From Liolophura sinensis (Eukaryota > Mollusca > Polyplacophora > Chitonida > Chitonidae): a stretch of 64,000 bases of DNA. Under the pieces are notes generated by a model, which was not told the DNA's origin, made no database searches, and was given only the letters and a program-made list of their open reading frames with translations. The stretch covers positions 14,877,386 to 14,941,385 of the forward strand of contig NC_088306.1 of assembly GCF_032854445.1 (NCBI RefSeq). Direction: 5' to 3'. Positions 1-12,860 of the stretch are shown one piece after another (position 1 is the first letter of the stretch; the number at the start of each line of letters is the position of its first letter). Both the position numbers and the translations under genes were made by a program.

Positions 1-2568
1 GATGAAACCATGTCCGCAAATGGATTCCGTTTCCCATAATAGGGTCTGCTCAATGTAAAATGTGTTGGGAACATGTGTGTTGCATGCACGCAATCTGAAA
101 TTTCCGTTTTCTGTAAGGATGTATTCTTTAGAGAGAAAAAAATTACCCTTGCACATTACTTCTAACCTTTTAGATCTGAGCCTAACAGAAGAATGAAAAA
201 AATCTTTTTCCTTTCAACTGCATGAACACTTTAAAAATTTAGATGAAACCTGCCACTGAGGAATCAGCCTGTCATTAACAGTGTGTTTGGAATGCGTACT
301 CCCTCAGCAAGATAGGATTTGTGATCTGAAAACCATCTTGATAAGAATAATTTCCAGGCTGAGCCAAAAGCCATATCTGATATCAAAATTATGGTTTATT
401 TTTCCACCAACCAGTCTTCAGAGCTAAAGGATTTTTCTGCCATCTATTAAAAGACAGGCCGACATTCCTGCCTCCTCCACCGAAGAGCTCAACAGAGTAA
501 ACAACTGTTGGAGGCTGCCTGCCACATGTGGCTGCAGTTATAGTCGCGCGCCAAATTCCATTTCCTAAGGTACCACATCCCTTTTCTGCCAGCCAGACAC
601 ACGTGTGGGTAAAAAAAAAATGATATATTTCTGCTATAGAAAGCTCATCTTCCGGATTATTGGCGGTTTGGTGGTACCTCATATACACTGAAGCTACCTT
701 TCACCATGCAGACACCTGCAGACACAAAAGGACATTAGCTTGTCTGCCAAAACCCCAAGGTGTTCATCCCAGAAAGTTTCAAACAGTTATACAGCAATTC
801 AACCAATCAGACGAGGAATGATGCATGCTGGGATAACTGGCAAGCTGGGATACATCATATTATGAGCTCGCGAAAATGCTTGTTTAAACAACTCAAAATG
901 TAACAGCCAATCCTAGCATGCGCTAACCTACAAGTACTTGGAAAACTATCTGTTAAGTTGAATTACACCTGCATTAAACTCAAAATGTAAAAGATCATAC
1001 ATTTGTATATATATACAGTTATAACTTCATTTTCTCATAAGCTCAAAGTAATAATTTATTCCTATCAGTTTTTTTAAAAGAAAAGACGGCTAAAGCAACA
1101 TTTAATTTCCATATTCCGATGCTGTAAATTAAACTTTAAAAAAACTGCTACTGTCATTTCACTACTGACTCAATGTGTTTCAGGAAATAACTACTGAGTA
1201 AATGTACTAGTCATTTTCCAAAAAATGCCAAAAAGCGACTGTAAAAAGCAGTCCATCCTTACATTCCAGAACACGACTTTATATCGTATTTAAAGTCAAT
1301 TCTGCGCCAATACTTTGGTTCATCTTACCTCAGTATTCATGAAAATCTCTGCCCTACAGATTGCCGACTTATGCATTACCACACAAAATTTCAAATCAAA
1401 CGCTAACATCTATAGTACTTCTATTATTTTATCAAGAAAGTGCAATTCACCTTTACCTTGAACCAAACAAAGAAGAAAAAAAAAAATTCGAAATTCCAAC
1501 ACATTTGTGGCAATTCTAAAGTTCAACAACCAAGACTTGTCAGGTTTTAAGAGTTATATTTATCTAAAGAACAAAGAGCCTGTTGTTAAATCTTGAGAAG
1601 TAGTCATTTATCATGAATAATGAGCAAACAAGTCCCACCGCGACAAACATTTAGTTGTCAACTGTTAAGCCGTTGTAACACTAAGGAGGAGAGAGAATTG
1701 TGTGTACAAGCTTTATGGATGAAAACCTGAAAGAGCGTACAGGTACTCACACCATAAATTAATGGCTGTGATAATTTGTAATTAAATATAAATCTTTTTG
1801 TGACAACTCTGTTTAAAGTACATGCGTACTATGAAGGTGAGAAAACTACAATACCAAAATAAGTCCAATGCATTAATGTGCCCATGTATGTAACAAGCTT
1901 TCAAAATTTTTCTGAATGACTGAATAATCTGTTACACAAGTTGTTACACAACATGACTTTCCTTCAGTGTTTTCATGACTAAGGCACACACACACACACT
2001 TTATGTTCCTAGAACCATTCATCTTTTGTTCACCATTTGTTCGTGCCAATTGTGTGAACCTTGTGTAGAAAACAAGTTTTCTGCTTAAATGACTTTGCCC
2101 AGGATTTTCTTTGATGTTCAATACACATATAAAAATGCCATTTGTTAATAACAATAAATGAAGAGAAACCTGGTTCACTAAAACAGACAACAAATCCCTG
2201 GAAGTTCCACCAGCTTTGCTAACCATACTACTTGCAAAAGAAACTCTTACAAGACATCTGAATTACCTCATGAAGATACATGTACCTACATGTCCATGTA
2301 TGTGCTGAATTATGATGTTTATAAGGAATCTTATTTCAGGCAGTCAATAGGTTTGCCTTTTGAGCAACGTGTATGGTAATTTAAAGAACCAATGACAGCA
2401 AATCATATATGTCTGAAATTGTTTAAAACACCCCTTTGGACAAAATGGTATGATCCGAGTAACTTTGGTCCAGTATTGCTAGGTATGAACAATATGGGTC
2501 TTATCAATTTCTCCACATGGGTTGTCTCTGAAAAATAATGATGAAGGGGAAAACAAAACTGGACTTAC
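1..2568 (-). other. Start of glypican intron 2; no gene seen
   Basis: This stretch lies downstream, in gene sense, of glypican exon 2 and begins with its splice donor, so it is read as the first part of intron 2. I looked for the next expected glypican exon on the minus strand and found none; the open frames here have no recognisable content. A short CA run lies near 1986-2000. The third exon must lie beyond the left edge of the window. Confidence 0.6.
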
Positions 2569-2727
2569 CATCAAATTTGGATGTTCTAGAAGCAAATAAA
2601 TTTTGTGTGAGTTGGATGGAAGACTGTACCACTTTCTCGTACTCTCGCTTACTCTCCGACCCGAGGGTGTCCTCCATACCTTTTGTACAACAGGTATAGC
2701 CTTGAGGACATATTTCTAAATGTTCAC
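2569..2727 (-). CDS. GPC4/6-like: Glypican exon 2 (GPC4/GPC6-like), internal coding exon
   Basis: The minus strand reads EHLEICPQGYTCCTKGMED and ends at SRTSKFD, in 159 bp (53 codons, entering and leaving in phase 1). The ICPQ-YTCC-MED pattern with its paired cysteines is the N-terminal signature of glypicans, and it is closest to the GPC4/GPC6 (Dally-like) branch as I remember it. The acceptor is ATTACAG at 2728-2734 and the donor GTAAGTCC at 2561-2568. The first codon is split with exon 1 (G|GT), which joins the two frames exactly. Glypicans are GPI-anchored heparan sulfate proteoglycans that modulate Wnt, Hedgehog, BMP and FGF signals at the cell surface. The rest of the cysteine-rich core, the heparan sulfate sites and the GPI signal are outside the window. 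Confidence 0.93.
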
Positions 2728-3122
2728 CTGTAATCATACAAACAAAATAATTGTCAACGCAGTTTAAAACATCATAGTTTTGTTACAGTAAACTCATGCT
2801 TGTATCATATGTACCTCGTTTACATCTTTGATTGCAAGAGTATCGTATAAATTCTCTGAAATAATGTTTATGTTTTCTCCCAAAAACTTTTTCGGCCCTT
2901 CACTTTCCCACTATTTCAGTGCTATGAAAATACATCACTGAGGTGGATACAATACATGTGATCTGAAATCACGCTTTCTCAATGCAAGTTTTCTTGAACA
3001 TGGTAGGACTGACACAGGAACAGAAGTCTACAAGATAACATGCAAATATTCTTCTAAAGTGTGATTTGGCATTACAAGAATTTCATGCCCCGAGGTGGCA
3101 CTCTGAAAGCCTTGGGCTGGGT

Positions 3123-3156
3123 AGAGGGAGAAAGAGAGAGAGAGAGAAAGAGAGGA
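3123..3156. repeat. GA-rich simple repeat
   Basis: This is a purine-only run of GAGA and AAAG words inside glypican intron 1. It makes one shadow open frame look lysine- and arginine-rich. Confidence 0.8.
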
Positions 3157-3639
3157 GATCTGAAGGAATATGTATGTACATCTGCAGACTTTTTAACATA
3201 TTTACAAAAAGATCATCTGCACTGATCTGGAATATATCAAGACTCACTTTGCCACTAGCCAAAATTGTTCAGGTTGAAATTTAGCAGAACTACAGTACAA
3301 TGTGATGGTATTAGTACATTAGAAGGCCATCACCTCCTCTCCTCCCCCCTCCCCCCCTCCACAAGCCAAATCCCACCGGAAGGAGCCATGGGTCTGGATT
3401 GTGCCTCTTCTTTCACCAGATATCCTGTCTACTATGGGTCTTAACTCTGCACCCCAACCCCCCAACCCATCATCCCTGATACCAATAAAGGCCTACAAAA
3501 TGTGAAGCAGTATACAAGGCTTCATGACAACACTAAATGTACACATAACAGCGTGCGCCCATATCCCACAACCCTCTTGAAAATATAACAAATTTAACAA
3601 GATATAAAATATAACCTTTTCTGATAACAATTTATAATG

Positions 3640-3675
3640 TATAGATATATACATATATATATATACATATACACT
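3640..3675. repeat. TA-rich simple repeat
   Basis: This is an imperfect ATATATACATATAT tract in glypican intron 1. Confidence 0.7.
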
Positions 3676-5401
3676 TTTTTTATATATGAAAATACAAGTA
3701 CCTATTACCATCACCACCTTTTCCACTGTACTTTGATCCATTTGGCTGAAATATTGCTGATGTGGTGTTAAGCCATAATCATTCATTCGATTCATTTCAG
3801 CTCTACTGCTTGTTCTCGTACACGGACAAGTATGTAAATTTTTTCCCCTCATTTAGCTGTGGATCAGTTTATGTGAGAAAGGAGAACATTTTGATTCATG
3901 GGAATACTTTAGTACTGGTTAAAAGTAACCATTTGAATCTACCAATATTGCGGAATGCGGTTGTGGTTGTGGCCTCTTGTGGGGGAATCCACCTTAAGTG
4001 CAACCACATCATAAATTTTAAGCTGGCTAAGCACAGGAAACTACTTTCTGTAACAATGTCCTCTTGTACATGCACTTCACAACACTTGTAGAAGAATTTC
4101 AGGAAATATCACTTTGCTTGTTGAAGCGTCGGAAGTGATATTGGTGTATGTTTAACCCAGTTAACTTATGGTACAAGAGGCCATAACTCATTAATTAAAT
4201 AGAATGGATTTGCAATGGGTGCTTAACTGCATTACACGTACCATCAACTAGCGTTTTATAGACCTGTAAAACAGTTTTTGTCAAAGGGCGTGCTCATACT
4301 TAACACTCCTAAGCTTTAATACCATTCAAACGCTTCCAAATTCAGAGACTTAAATTGCATTTTAACCTTGCAGCCCTTTAATACACAGCTATACGCATAG
4401 CTGTAGAAGGGTAGCTTATAAAATGACAATAGGCAGATGTAAAGGTATCAGTTCATCTAGGGTGGTCATTCAGATCTTAAAGACTCAGGCGGTAGGCAAC
4501 ATAAAAAGGTGGAATTCAAAGACATCTCAGATAGGCTAAGGAGCATTCAACAAAGGTGGAAAAAAAACGGGAAAGAAAAAAAAAAAGAAAAATAGAAGCA
4601 AATCTCTGAAGATCTAGTCCCGTGGAGTGTGTATTTGATTGACAAGAAGCTTACAGAGAAATGTCGGTCTAAAATTTGCACATATTTTAAAGGCAGACGT
4701 ATCGAAATGATGGAAAGCTGAATGTTTGTGGTGAGGTCTGAAGAGGTTCTACTGATAAGGTTTTGCTACTGTTCTCACCTGTGAATTGAACAGGTGAGTT
4801 TCTCTGCTGTGTGGGGTTGGGGGAAAAGCAGCCCTATGGCAATAAACGATCAAAAGGTGGCCTGTCACAAGTTAAAGGAATAACTCGTCACACCTGAAAG
4901 CTACAACTCTCTCCCTGCAGAGCAACCCACTTTCACCTGGATAGGCATGTATAATGAGCAGGTGAATTCACCCCAGTAAGTGAGGCCATGTTAATTTAGC
5001 TGCTGTTTTGCCTTTAACACCAATTTTCTTTTAACATGATCTTGCTCAAAATACATGCGCACATATTCACTTATTGTTCATAGTCAAAACATATCCAATC
5101 CTGTAATTTTCTTACCTGGGCACAGGTTCAAATTCTCATTAACTTTTGAATTTATAGTTATTTTAATTCCTGTGCAACAAACTTTTTCACATGCACATAG
5201 ATGAATTAAATGGATTGGTTATTTGTGACTAAAATGTAAACTAAAACTACTACTAAATACACTTGTGTATGTCTGTCCTATCATGATATATTGGTACATA
5301 AAGGAGTTTCATACAAATGGTGACAATATAAAAAAAACTCACTCATAATTACGTTGCATGGTTATACTTGTAATTTTTATGTTATTTTAATACGTGGTAT
5401 G

Positions 5402-5545
5402 GTCCACCAGCAACCTGCGGATGGTCGTGGGTTTCCCCGGGTTCTGTCCGGCTTCGTCCAACTATAATGCTGGCCGCCGTCGTATAAATGAAATATTCTT
5501 GAGTACGGCGTAAAACATCAATTAAATAAAATAAATAAATGTTAT
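5402..5545 (+). mobile_element. SINE family A, 5'-truncated copy
   Basis: The plus strand carries the body and tail of family A: the words CCAGCAACCTGCGGATGG and GGTTTCCCCGGG, then TGCTGGCCGCCGTCGTATAA, then CTTGAGTACGGCGTAAAAC, ending in ATAAA/TAAAT repeats. The tRNA-like head present in the full copies at 15335-15598 and 49486-49755 is missing, as expected for 5' truncation during reverse transcription. Confidence 0.85.
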
Positions 5546-6909
5546 TTTTATTGTAATAATTAGCTTTCAGCAAATCTAATCATTGACCTTTTCAAAACAC
5601 AAAACGTTTGTCTATCCATATACCTGAACCACACTGATTAACCCCAGGTACATGTACCGAAGTTCATTATCACTAACGAGCTTGTCCCATATGCACTCAC
5701 CTATCTGGCGGTTTATTTGCGCAGGTAAAGATATTCCATTGGGATTGAGAACAGGTAGAGAATCTGATAGTCGCAGTACCTGGGTCTGTAGGTCACATGG
5801 AATTTCAACTATTCCCTTAGGGCCCAGGGGCAAATAGGGTTCTTGTTAGAAGCCACACCTCAGATAAAGTGCCCTAAAGTGTCTAATGTATTCGTATAAC
5901 ACTGGACACGGGCCATCAAGTATTCAAATAAGGTTTCAGCAATGCCTGTACATGATAATGGCATTCAGAGACAACTTTATAAGCATTGGCTAAACTCTGA
6001 TTTGAATAACTGAAGTGAGGTTCAATGCCGCATTGGCATTAGATAGATTTCAGCCATATATTGTGGCATTAGCTTCAGATTCAAGGATTTACATGTATAA
6101 TATTAAATAAAAATTTGTTTTTTTAAGGGTAAATCTGATAATAAGCAAACATTTTTACACAGATAATTTGCCAGTATCTTCTGTACCAAACTTCTCTTAA
6201 AAAAGCTACTTCTATTTTATGGAAAAACTATGACACAAAAAACACTTTTAGAACCTTACATGGAAGTCTTGATTATGAGTGATTTATGACTATTAAACAG
6301 ATACATTCCCTCTGATTTCATATCTGCCAAATTTGAACATAACTGATCTGCTGGGTTTAACCTCTGAGACCCAAACCCATTCAATCTTTACCACACCACC
6401 CCATTTCCCCCCACCCCCTTTTATACTATAACAGACTTATCCCCAACTTGGTCTGGCATACACATGTACCACTGATCCAAGCTCTTACCACTTTCAGAAA
6501 AAGAGTGGATGTAGAGTTGTTAATTTCTAGCCTTGCCAGCTCATCTAATGAAGATATATGTGAATTCCGCTTGAAGGAAAAAAAAAATTTTCCACCAGCA
6601 TCTACCGATGGTAACCAGATATATATTGATCCGTGCCTCCCATTGCTATCTGAATGGCCATTTCTCACTAGCTTACTTCTTGACGGCAGCTTTTAATGAC
6701 AGTTGTTCGTTTTTATGACCTGACGAACACACACCAATGAATATCTCTTAAGGACATTTAAAAGGATTGTGTTTTCTGACAGATGGCTTCGTGTTCAGCT
6801 GTTTAACACCACAATTCGCTGTTGGCGCACACTACATTTCACCTTTTGTTAGATCAACTCCCACAATTTTATTTCACACAAGATTTGACAAGATTCCGTA
6901 TTTACATAC

Positions 6910-6968
6910 CGTGGTATATAAACCCATGACCATCCACAGGTTGCTGCCAGACCTTCCATTCATATTCA
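6910..6968 (-). mobile_element. SINE family A fragment
   Basis: The words CCCATGACCATCCACAGG and TTGCTGCCAGACCTTCC match the central part of family A on the minus strand. Neither the head nor the tail can be recognised. Confidence 0.6.
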
Positions 6969-7170
6969 GTATGTATACTTATTTACATGTACATGTATAT
7001 ACCTACAGACAGAAACTCCAGTCTTTAAATTACACGTAAAACCAGTAGGAGCAACTCATATGGTATTTTGAAGAACACTATTCAATTCCAATGTTTACAG
7101 GAATTGATATATTTACTAATTTCATTGGGGTTTCAATTTTGCATGTTATTTTCAATGATTCTTCAATGGG

Positions 7171-7527
7171 TTTGAACCTGCCCCGATAGCACAGCTGGTA
7201 GAGCGTCAGCTTCCGGAGCAGTAGACCCAGGGTCAATCCTGTGTCGAGTCACACCTAAGACCTTAAAAGAAGTTGTAACTTCCTCGCTTGGCGATCAGCA
7301 TGAAGGGGATAGTGCAATGACAGGTTGACCTGTATCAGTGTAATGGCTCAGGCGGGGTGGCTTAATTGCCTTCGGGAAGGCATCTCAGTGAAGCAGCACT
7401 AGATAGAAGAGTGGCGGAAATCCGTCCTGCAACAAGGAGGCACATTACATGCGCTCTAAGGATTCCTTCATCATCATATGACTGAAAAATTGTTAAGTAC
7501 GACATTAAACCCCAAGCACTCACTCAC
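7171..7527 (+). mobile_element. SINE family B, near full-length
   Basis: The element starts with a tRNA-like head (CCCCGATAGCACAGCTGG, TAGAGCGTCAGCTTCCGGAG) that resembles a pol III A box. The body follows (CACACCTAAGACC, CAGCATGAAGGGGATAGTGC, CATCATATGACTGAAAAATT), and it ends in the family tail AAGTACGACATTAAACCCC followed by CACTCACTCA. A short possible target-site duplication (TCAATGGG) flanks it at 7163-7170 and 7528-7535. It lies antisense within glypican intron 1. Confidence 0.88.
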
Positions 7528-8014
7528 TCAATGGGAGTTCATCCAATTCACACAGGCAACAACACATGCATATAAATTTCTGGACAGCCCATCTGTATCT
7601 CAGAAGATGTTCTTTTAAAAAAAAAACAAGCATGTACGCACATATTTGTCATTTCTTTGAAGTGCTTAAGTTACATTCTCTCAGAACGGGCATCTTTGTA
7701 ATCACAACATATTAGCCTGCTCGCATTGATGCATCTAAAGTTGCAGGAGTATGTGCTAAAAACATGGTTATCTTTTGACGTGTTTAGAATAAGGTTAAAC
7801 TAAGATGCTTAAGCTCCGTGTCCCCCACCCCCAGTTCTTCAGCCCAGTATATGTCCATACACACATACCCTTCTGGTACTTTTCCCTTAGCTACATGTAT
7901 TAGTTTAGTACATGTCACCTTCAATAGATAGACTAGAATTTCATCCTTCTCTCTTCAGGTTACATGGACTACCGTAGTTCTTCTAAGTTCCTAAAGTCAT
8001 TCAGTCATTTATCT

Positions 8015-8085
8015 ATTTGATTGGTGTTTCACACCGCCCTCAAGAATTTCTCAAATAATATGAAGGCAGCCAGGTTTACAAGTAT
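8015..8085 (-). mobile_element. SINE family A tail, decayed
   Basis: TTGATTGGTGTTTCACACCG and CCTCAAGAATTTCTCAAATA match the reverse complement of the family A tail with several changes. The homology fades after the CAGCCAG word. Confidence 0.6.
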
Positions 8086-9227
8086 CTATGGACAGAGAAA
8101 ACTGGAATGCCCAGAGGAAAACACGGCCATTTGATACATGTACGTACACTGTATATGTATATAAATTTATCCACCCAATAAAGCCATCACGAATTAACTG
8201 TTGAAAGTCCATGGCACCATTATAACGTATGCTGGGTACTACACTGTCATCTCTCAGGATTTTTCTTATATAAAATAACAACTCTGGAAACAATCTAAGT
8301 ACATGTATCTCTAAAAAAAAAATCTAAGAATAGTACATTGAATGGGCTTCCCATAATCAAATCTTCATGCAAATAATAATTTTACAATTATACATGTACA
8401 TGTAGATAGAAAGCTTTCAAAATGCACTCATAATTTAATGTCAAATAGAAAAAGGCATGGATTAAAGAAAGTTTGTATAAAGATAATTATACATGTATAA
8501 GAGCAGATGTCAAAATCTTCTCTTCTTCGCTTTTTTTTTGTTTTACCAGAACATACATCATCTGGGTATAATTCTTTCCCCTTTCTTCTGCCATTGGTAT
8601 TTCACAATCTAGAAGATGTTAAGTTTACATTTCTAATAATAACACTGAGCTAAATTTGAGAAGGCTACCAGCTTAAGTGACATTTTGGCAGCCTGACCAA
8701 TATATAATGGTACCATGAAGTGACAGTCACTAAGTCTATTACTGTTTATAAGAACCCATTAACTTGATATCAGATTCATCAAAGAGCCTCTCCTTAATTT
8801 GTAGAACATTTCACCAGAACCTGGCCCAAAAAGTTGTCTTAGGCTAAAGTCAGACTTAGCCTTTAACCTTTCACATTTTTTACTGAACTTAATACTTAAA
8901 ATGAGATGCTCATTTTTAATTTTGTCCTGAAAATCTAACACAATTCTTACATTTAAAATTCCTTACACAAGTCATAATTTTAACGCTGTCAACTGTTTAG
9001 AGCCTACATCTTTGTGATTTTGGAGCCAGGCCATTTTTGTTTGGTGTGTTTGTTCCAATGCTGTTCAACTGTGTTTCTTAAATTGCTCCACTTTTTACAT
9101 AACGGTTAACCATGACGGTTAGGTGTAGATGTGCGAGCCCCGGCATCTCATCAGGTATCGCACAAACCTCCTGACACAAGACCACAGTTTGTGACAACTG
9201 GCTATGATATTCTGACCTTAGTTGAAA

Positions 9228-9470
9228 AGTGAGTGAGTGAGTGCTTGATTATGGTTTAACATCATACTTAACAATTTTGCAGTCATATGACGACGAAGGA
9301 ATCCTTAGAATGCATGCAATGTGCCTCCTTGTTGCCAGACGGATTTGCACCGCTCTTTCTAGTGCTGCTTCACTGAGATGACTTAAGCCGCCCCGCCCGA
9401 GCCATTATAATGATACCTGTAACCAGTCGTTGCACTATCTCCTTCATGCTGAAGCGGACAATCTACCAAC
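9228..9470 (-). mobile_element. SINE family B, internally deleted
   Basis: On the minus strand the copy starts from the GAGTGAGTGAGTGC tail, then shows TTTAACATCATACTTAAC, CAGTCATATGACGACGAAGG, GTGCCTCCTTGTTGCCAGAC and CCTTCATGCTGA. It then jumps directly to a remnant of the tRNA-like head (GAAGCGGACAATCTACCAAC). Part of the middle found in the full copy at 53268-53634 is missing. Confidence 0.85.
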
Positions 9471-12400
9471 TGTCATGTTGGAAACGGAGGACAGTATCGA
9501 TCATTACCTCTTTTTACCTCTAAACTGGCACACTTTCAGCTGAATTTGCAATCACATTTAAACCTGTCCAATGTAAATCATGGAATAAATAACAATATAT
9601 AAATATTTACTGCACTAAAAAGTTCTACAGCAGACCAGCAAATAAGTTTGAAAAACAGTTTTGTTGTGTATTCTTTCGCTTTCTTGTTTGATATATATGC
9701 ACAACGTATTGGTAAAATGTCCAAGTATATGTACATGTATATTAAGGCAAATAAATTCACGCTCCTCGTTACTTTAATTTTAAGGTAGCATTAACTATGA
9801 TAATGTTTACAATTAAATATTCATTTTCACATAGGCTTTCAATCAACAGCTTTCACACTTTGAAACACGCATATATATGCCCTCTATGTAAATCATACAT
9901 TTGCAGCATTGCCTGAAGCCCTAAAACACATATTTCATGTGAACTCTTATATTATATATAAAAGTTATATTAGTTGCTGAATATTTCCCAAATATTTCTC
10001 AGTCAAACTTAATTTTCGGGTTTCACAATATTTAAAGGAGAAAGAAAAATATAACCCGCTGTTCATGGGATAAAAAGACAACAAGGCAAAAAAAAACAAC
10101 AACAAAAAAAAGACAGTTTGATGAAGAAGTTATTACAAAATAGGGAAGGTCATTGAGATTTACATTTAATAAAACTGTTGCTGGGGAACTACAGCAAATT
10201 AACAAAGGAAATTAAAATATCGGCCCACCTTGTAAGATCTGAAGTAGAGATAAAACATTGGGTGTGTAACCAAACTTAGAAATATTAACAAAAATTCCCT
10301 GGTGTTCGACGCAAATTTTATTTTTTGTCATCACCTCCTCAACCCAAAGGTTAAGGTTCTCTACTAGCTTAAAGCAAAGTGATAACGACATTCTAAGGGA
10401 AGACCAAGATCTTCTCACCAAAATGCGGTCGCTCTTATAAAAGCAGGGGCCAATTACCGCGGGGGAATAAAGGTGTCATGACAGATTGCGCTCCTGTATC
10501 TGATAAGAAATGTACAAATAAAAAAAAAAAAAGAAAACCAATATTATATGACAACATTCTCAGATATGACTTTCCAACGACAGACCTACTACAGACATGC
10601 ATGTACTGTATAGTCCATGCCTTTTTTGCTAAGAATCTGTCAAATCGTAACTGTGTAGATTCATAATTAGGAGTGACATTCATAGATAATGAAACCTTCG
10701 TTTTGACGTGCCTTGACAGTCTGGGCATTGTTTCACCACTACGCATTCCTAATGTCCAAGTGGAAAAAGGTGAAAAAACAAATCACTCTCCCCTAATCAA
10801 AAAAAAAAAAAAAATATCTAGAGACTCCATATTGAAGTATGTTTGTACATGTATATAAAAACAACACTATGAAAACACATTCATTTACTGAATAAAACAT
10901 CCACAAGACATATGGTCTTTTCATTCATAAAGACATATATTTGTAGATCAGGTTGATTGTGAAGTGTCATTTTTAAGGGCTAGCATATGTCTTTATCAAC
11001 AAGAATTGTTCAAAATTCCTTTAAGACCTTATATAAGCGCGAATTAGGTAAATCACATTATTATTATTTTAATATGTATGAACAGTAGACCAATAATGCT
11101 GTTTCCTTAAGGGTTTATTATGCAAATGTTCTAATTGGTTCCATACAAAGTGTTTTGTGTCCTCATGTACATTTGTCTGGTCTCAACAAATCTGCATATA
11201 TGCAAATTACATTTCAGGAAGATTAAAATGCTTTAGTTTACCTCCATTAATTTCACCCCATGTCATCGTTCCATACTGTCATAGCTTAATTTAGGACAAC
11301 TCTCTTGAATCCATTCAAGAACACATAGCTTTGTTAAGTTTTGAACTAATGCAACAAAATGGCGCTGCAATGGAAAAGTTCCCTCTGAAAAACTCTTGAT
11401 GAAAACAAAATTTTCGGCATCATGCTCGCCGATGAAATCAATACTCTGTTGTGTGCATGCAAATAGTCCGCAATTAATGCAAACTGACAGAATGCAAGTC
11501 TACATCTAGTTATACTGGCCAAACCACTTTGCCAATATTCTCCGCAAGTATGTGTGACAGTGCTGTGTTTAATTACCTGCCAATAAGCATTCATGTTTAC
11601 CATCAATTACTTGGCAGTATGAGAGTCCTTTTTTTTTTCTCCTTCGAAAAATGGTACTATGAGGCCAATTAACATGGACTATAGTCATCCGTTCTGCTTA
11701 AATAAGCCACTGGGTCTTAATAGGGGCGGTAAAAGCTCTGCAATTACACTGCTGACTAAATGCAACGCAGAAACTACAAGGACATGTCGAATCAAACCCA
11801 ACCTGAAGTTCTGAGCCATCAGCAATGACGATCAGCAATTGCTGGTCTTGTCCAACTGGAATTCGGAACGTTTTTCGATAATAAATGCCATGAGAAATCG
11901 ATCAGCGAACAAAGCCGGTTCCAGGAGACCAAACTCGGAGGTTATTATTCCTTACCGCTGTGATACAGAAGATCAAATATTTGCCAAGTGCGTATTGCGA
12001 TTGCATTTGGAAAAGCTGTCCAGATGCGGCTGCTACAGCATTGCAAGACGGAGTAAGCCATTTGACATTCAATTCAACACGCCGTTCTTGCAACAAGCAG
12101 CCAGATCAGCTGTACTTCTATATCGTCCGCGAAGGCCGTTCAACTTATTCCAACAGTGGTAAATGAACACATGTAAGAGGAGTCTGATAGCCAGGCCAGA
12201 CTGCGCGGAACACCACCAGCCAGTATTGAACATTATTGAACAGTAAAAACCGGCATGTAAACATCACAGCAGGGCAGATTGATTCGGGGCACTTTTGGGG
12301 CACCTTTTACCACATCCTTTATGTGCTCAGAGGTAGAAAATATTTCAGTTTGGGGGATGAATGTTATATTGGGAAAGTTAGGAATGACACCGCTAAGTGC

Positions 12401-12621
12401 GCCTCTAATGAGCGAACCACTGCTGAGGTCATATTGCGAAACATCCTGCCCTTACACACTGCTTCAATGTCCAGTCTGAAAACTCTCTTCCACAGACAGT
12501 ATTGCTTTCAGTTTCACATTTATACAGTAAGTACTGGTAGTTACATGAAAGGTAGAAAAACACCGAAAGCACCTATAAATTTTTGTGTCCTAACATCTAA
12601 GGTTATCCTCAAACTACTGTA

Positions 12622-12860
12622 ATTCTTAAACCTTTTCACATATGTGCAAGGTATTTATTCAAGCATATTCTGAGGGCAATATTTTGTGTAGATTGATAAA
12701 ATTAAACTTTTATTGAAGCCCTGAAATTGGCCAATCCAGCCATGTAGTTTTGTCTTCAAAATAAATTTAAAAATATGCATTAATTGAACAGAAAAAACGT
12801 CTTTAAAACGCAAAAAGTTGCTCCATCAGACCTATCAGAAAAAATAGGGCTGGATGTTAA
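12622..12860. repeat. Unclassified dispersed repeat, copy 1
   Basis: This segment aligns by eye with 45745-45970 in the same orientation. Shared words include CAAGCATATTCTG, TTGTGTAGA or CTGTGTAGA, AAGCCCTGAAATTGG, TGTAGTTTTGTCTTCAAAAT and GCAAAAAGTT. There are scattered substitutions and small indels. No tRNA-like boxes or protein-coding content were seen, so the class is unknown; a non-autonomous DNA element or an old SINE are both possible. Confidence 0.75.

Noticed and set aside
389-688. 99-codon minus-strand frame as the next glypican exon
   Set aside because: The translation lacks the glypican sequence expected after SRTSKFD and has no matching acceptor in phase.
11839-12162. 107-codon open frame on the plus strand with an Arg-rich product
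   Set aside because: Open frames exist in other frames and on the opposite strand over the same span, and nothing in it resembles a known protein.
12236-12622. 128-codon open frame on the plus strand in glypican intron 1
   Set aside because: No recognisable domain, a second overlapping frame is equally open, and the composition is unremarkable; consistent with chance.
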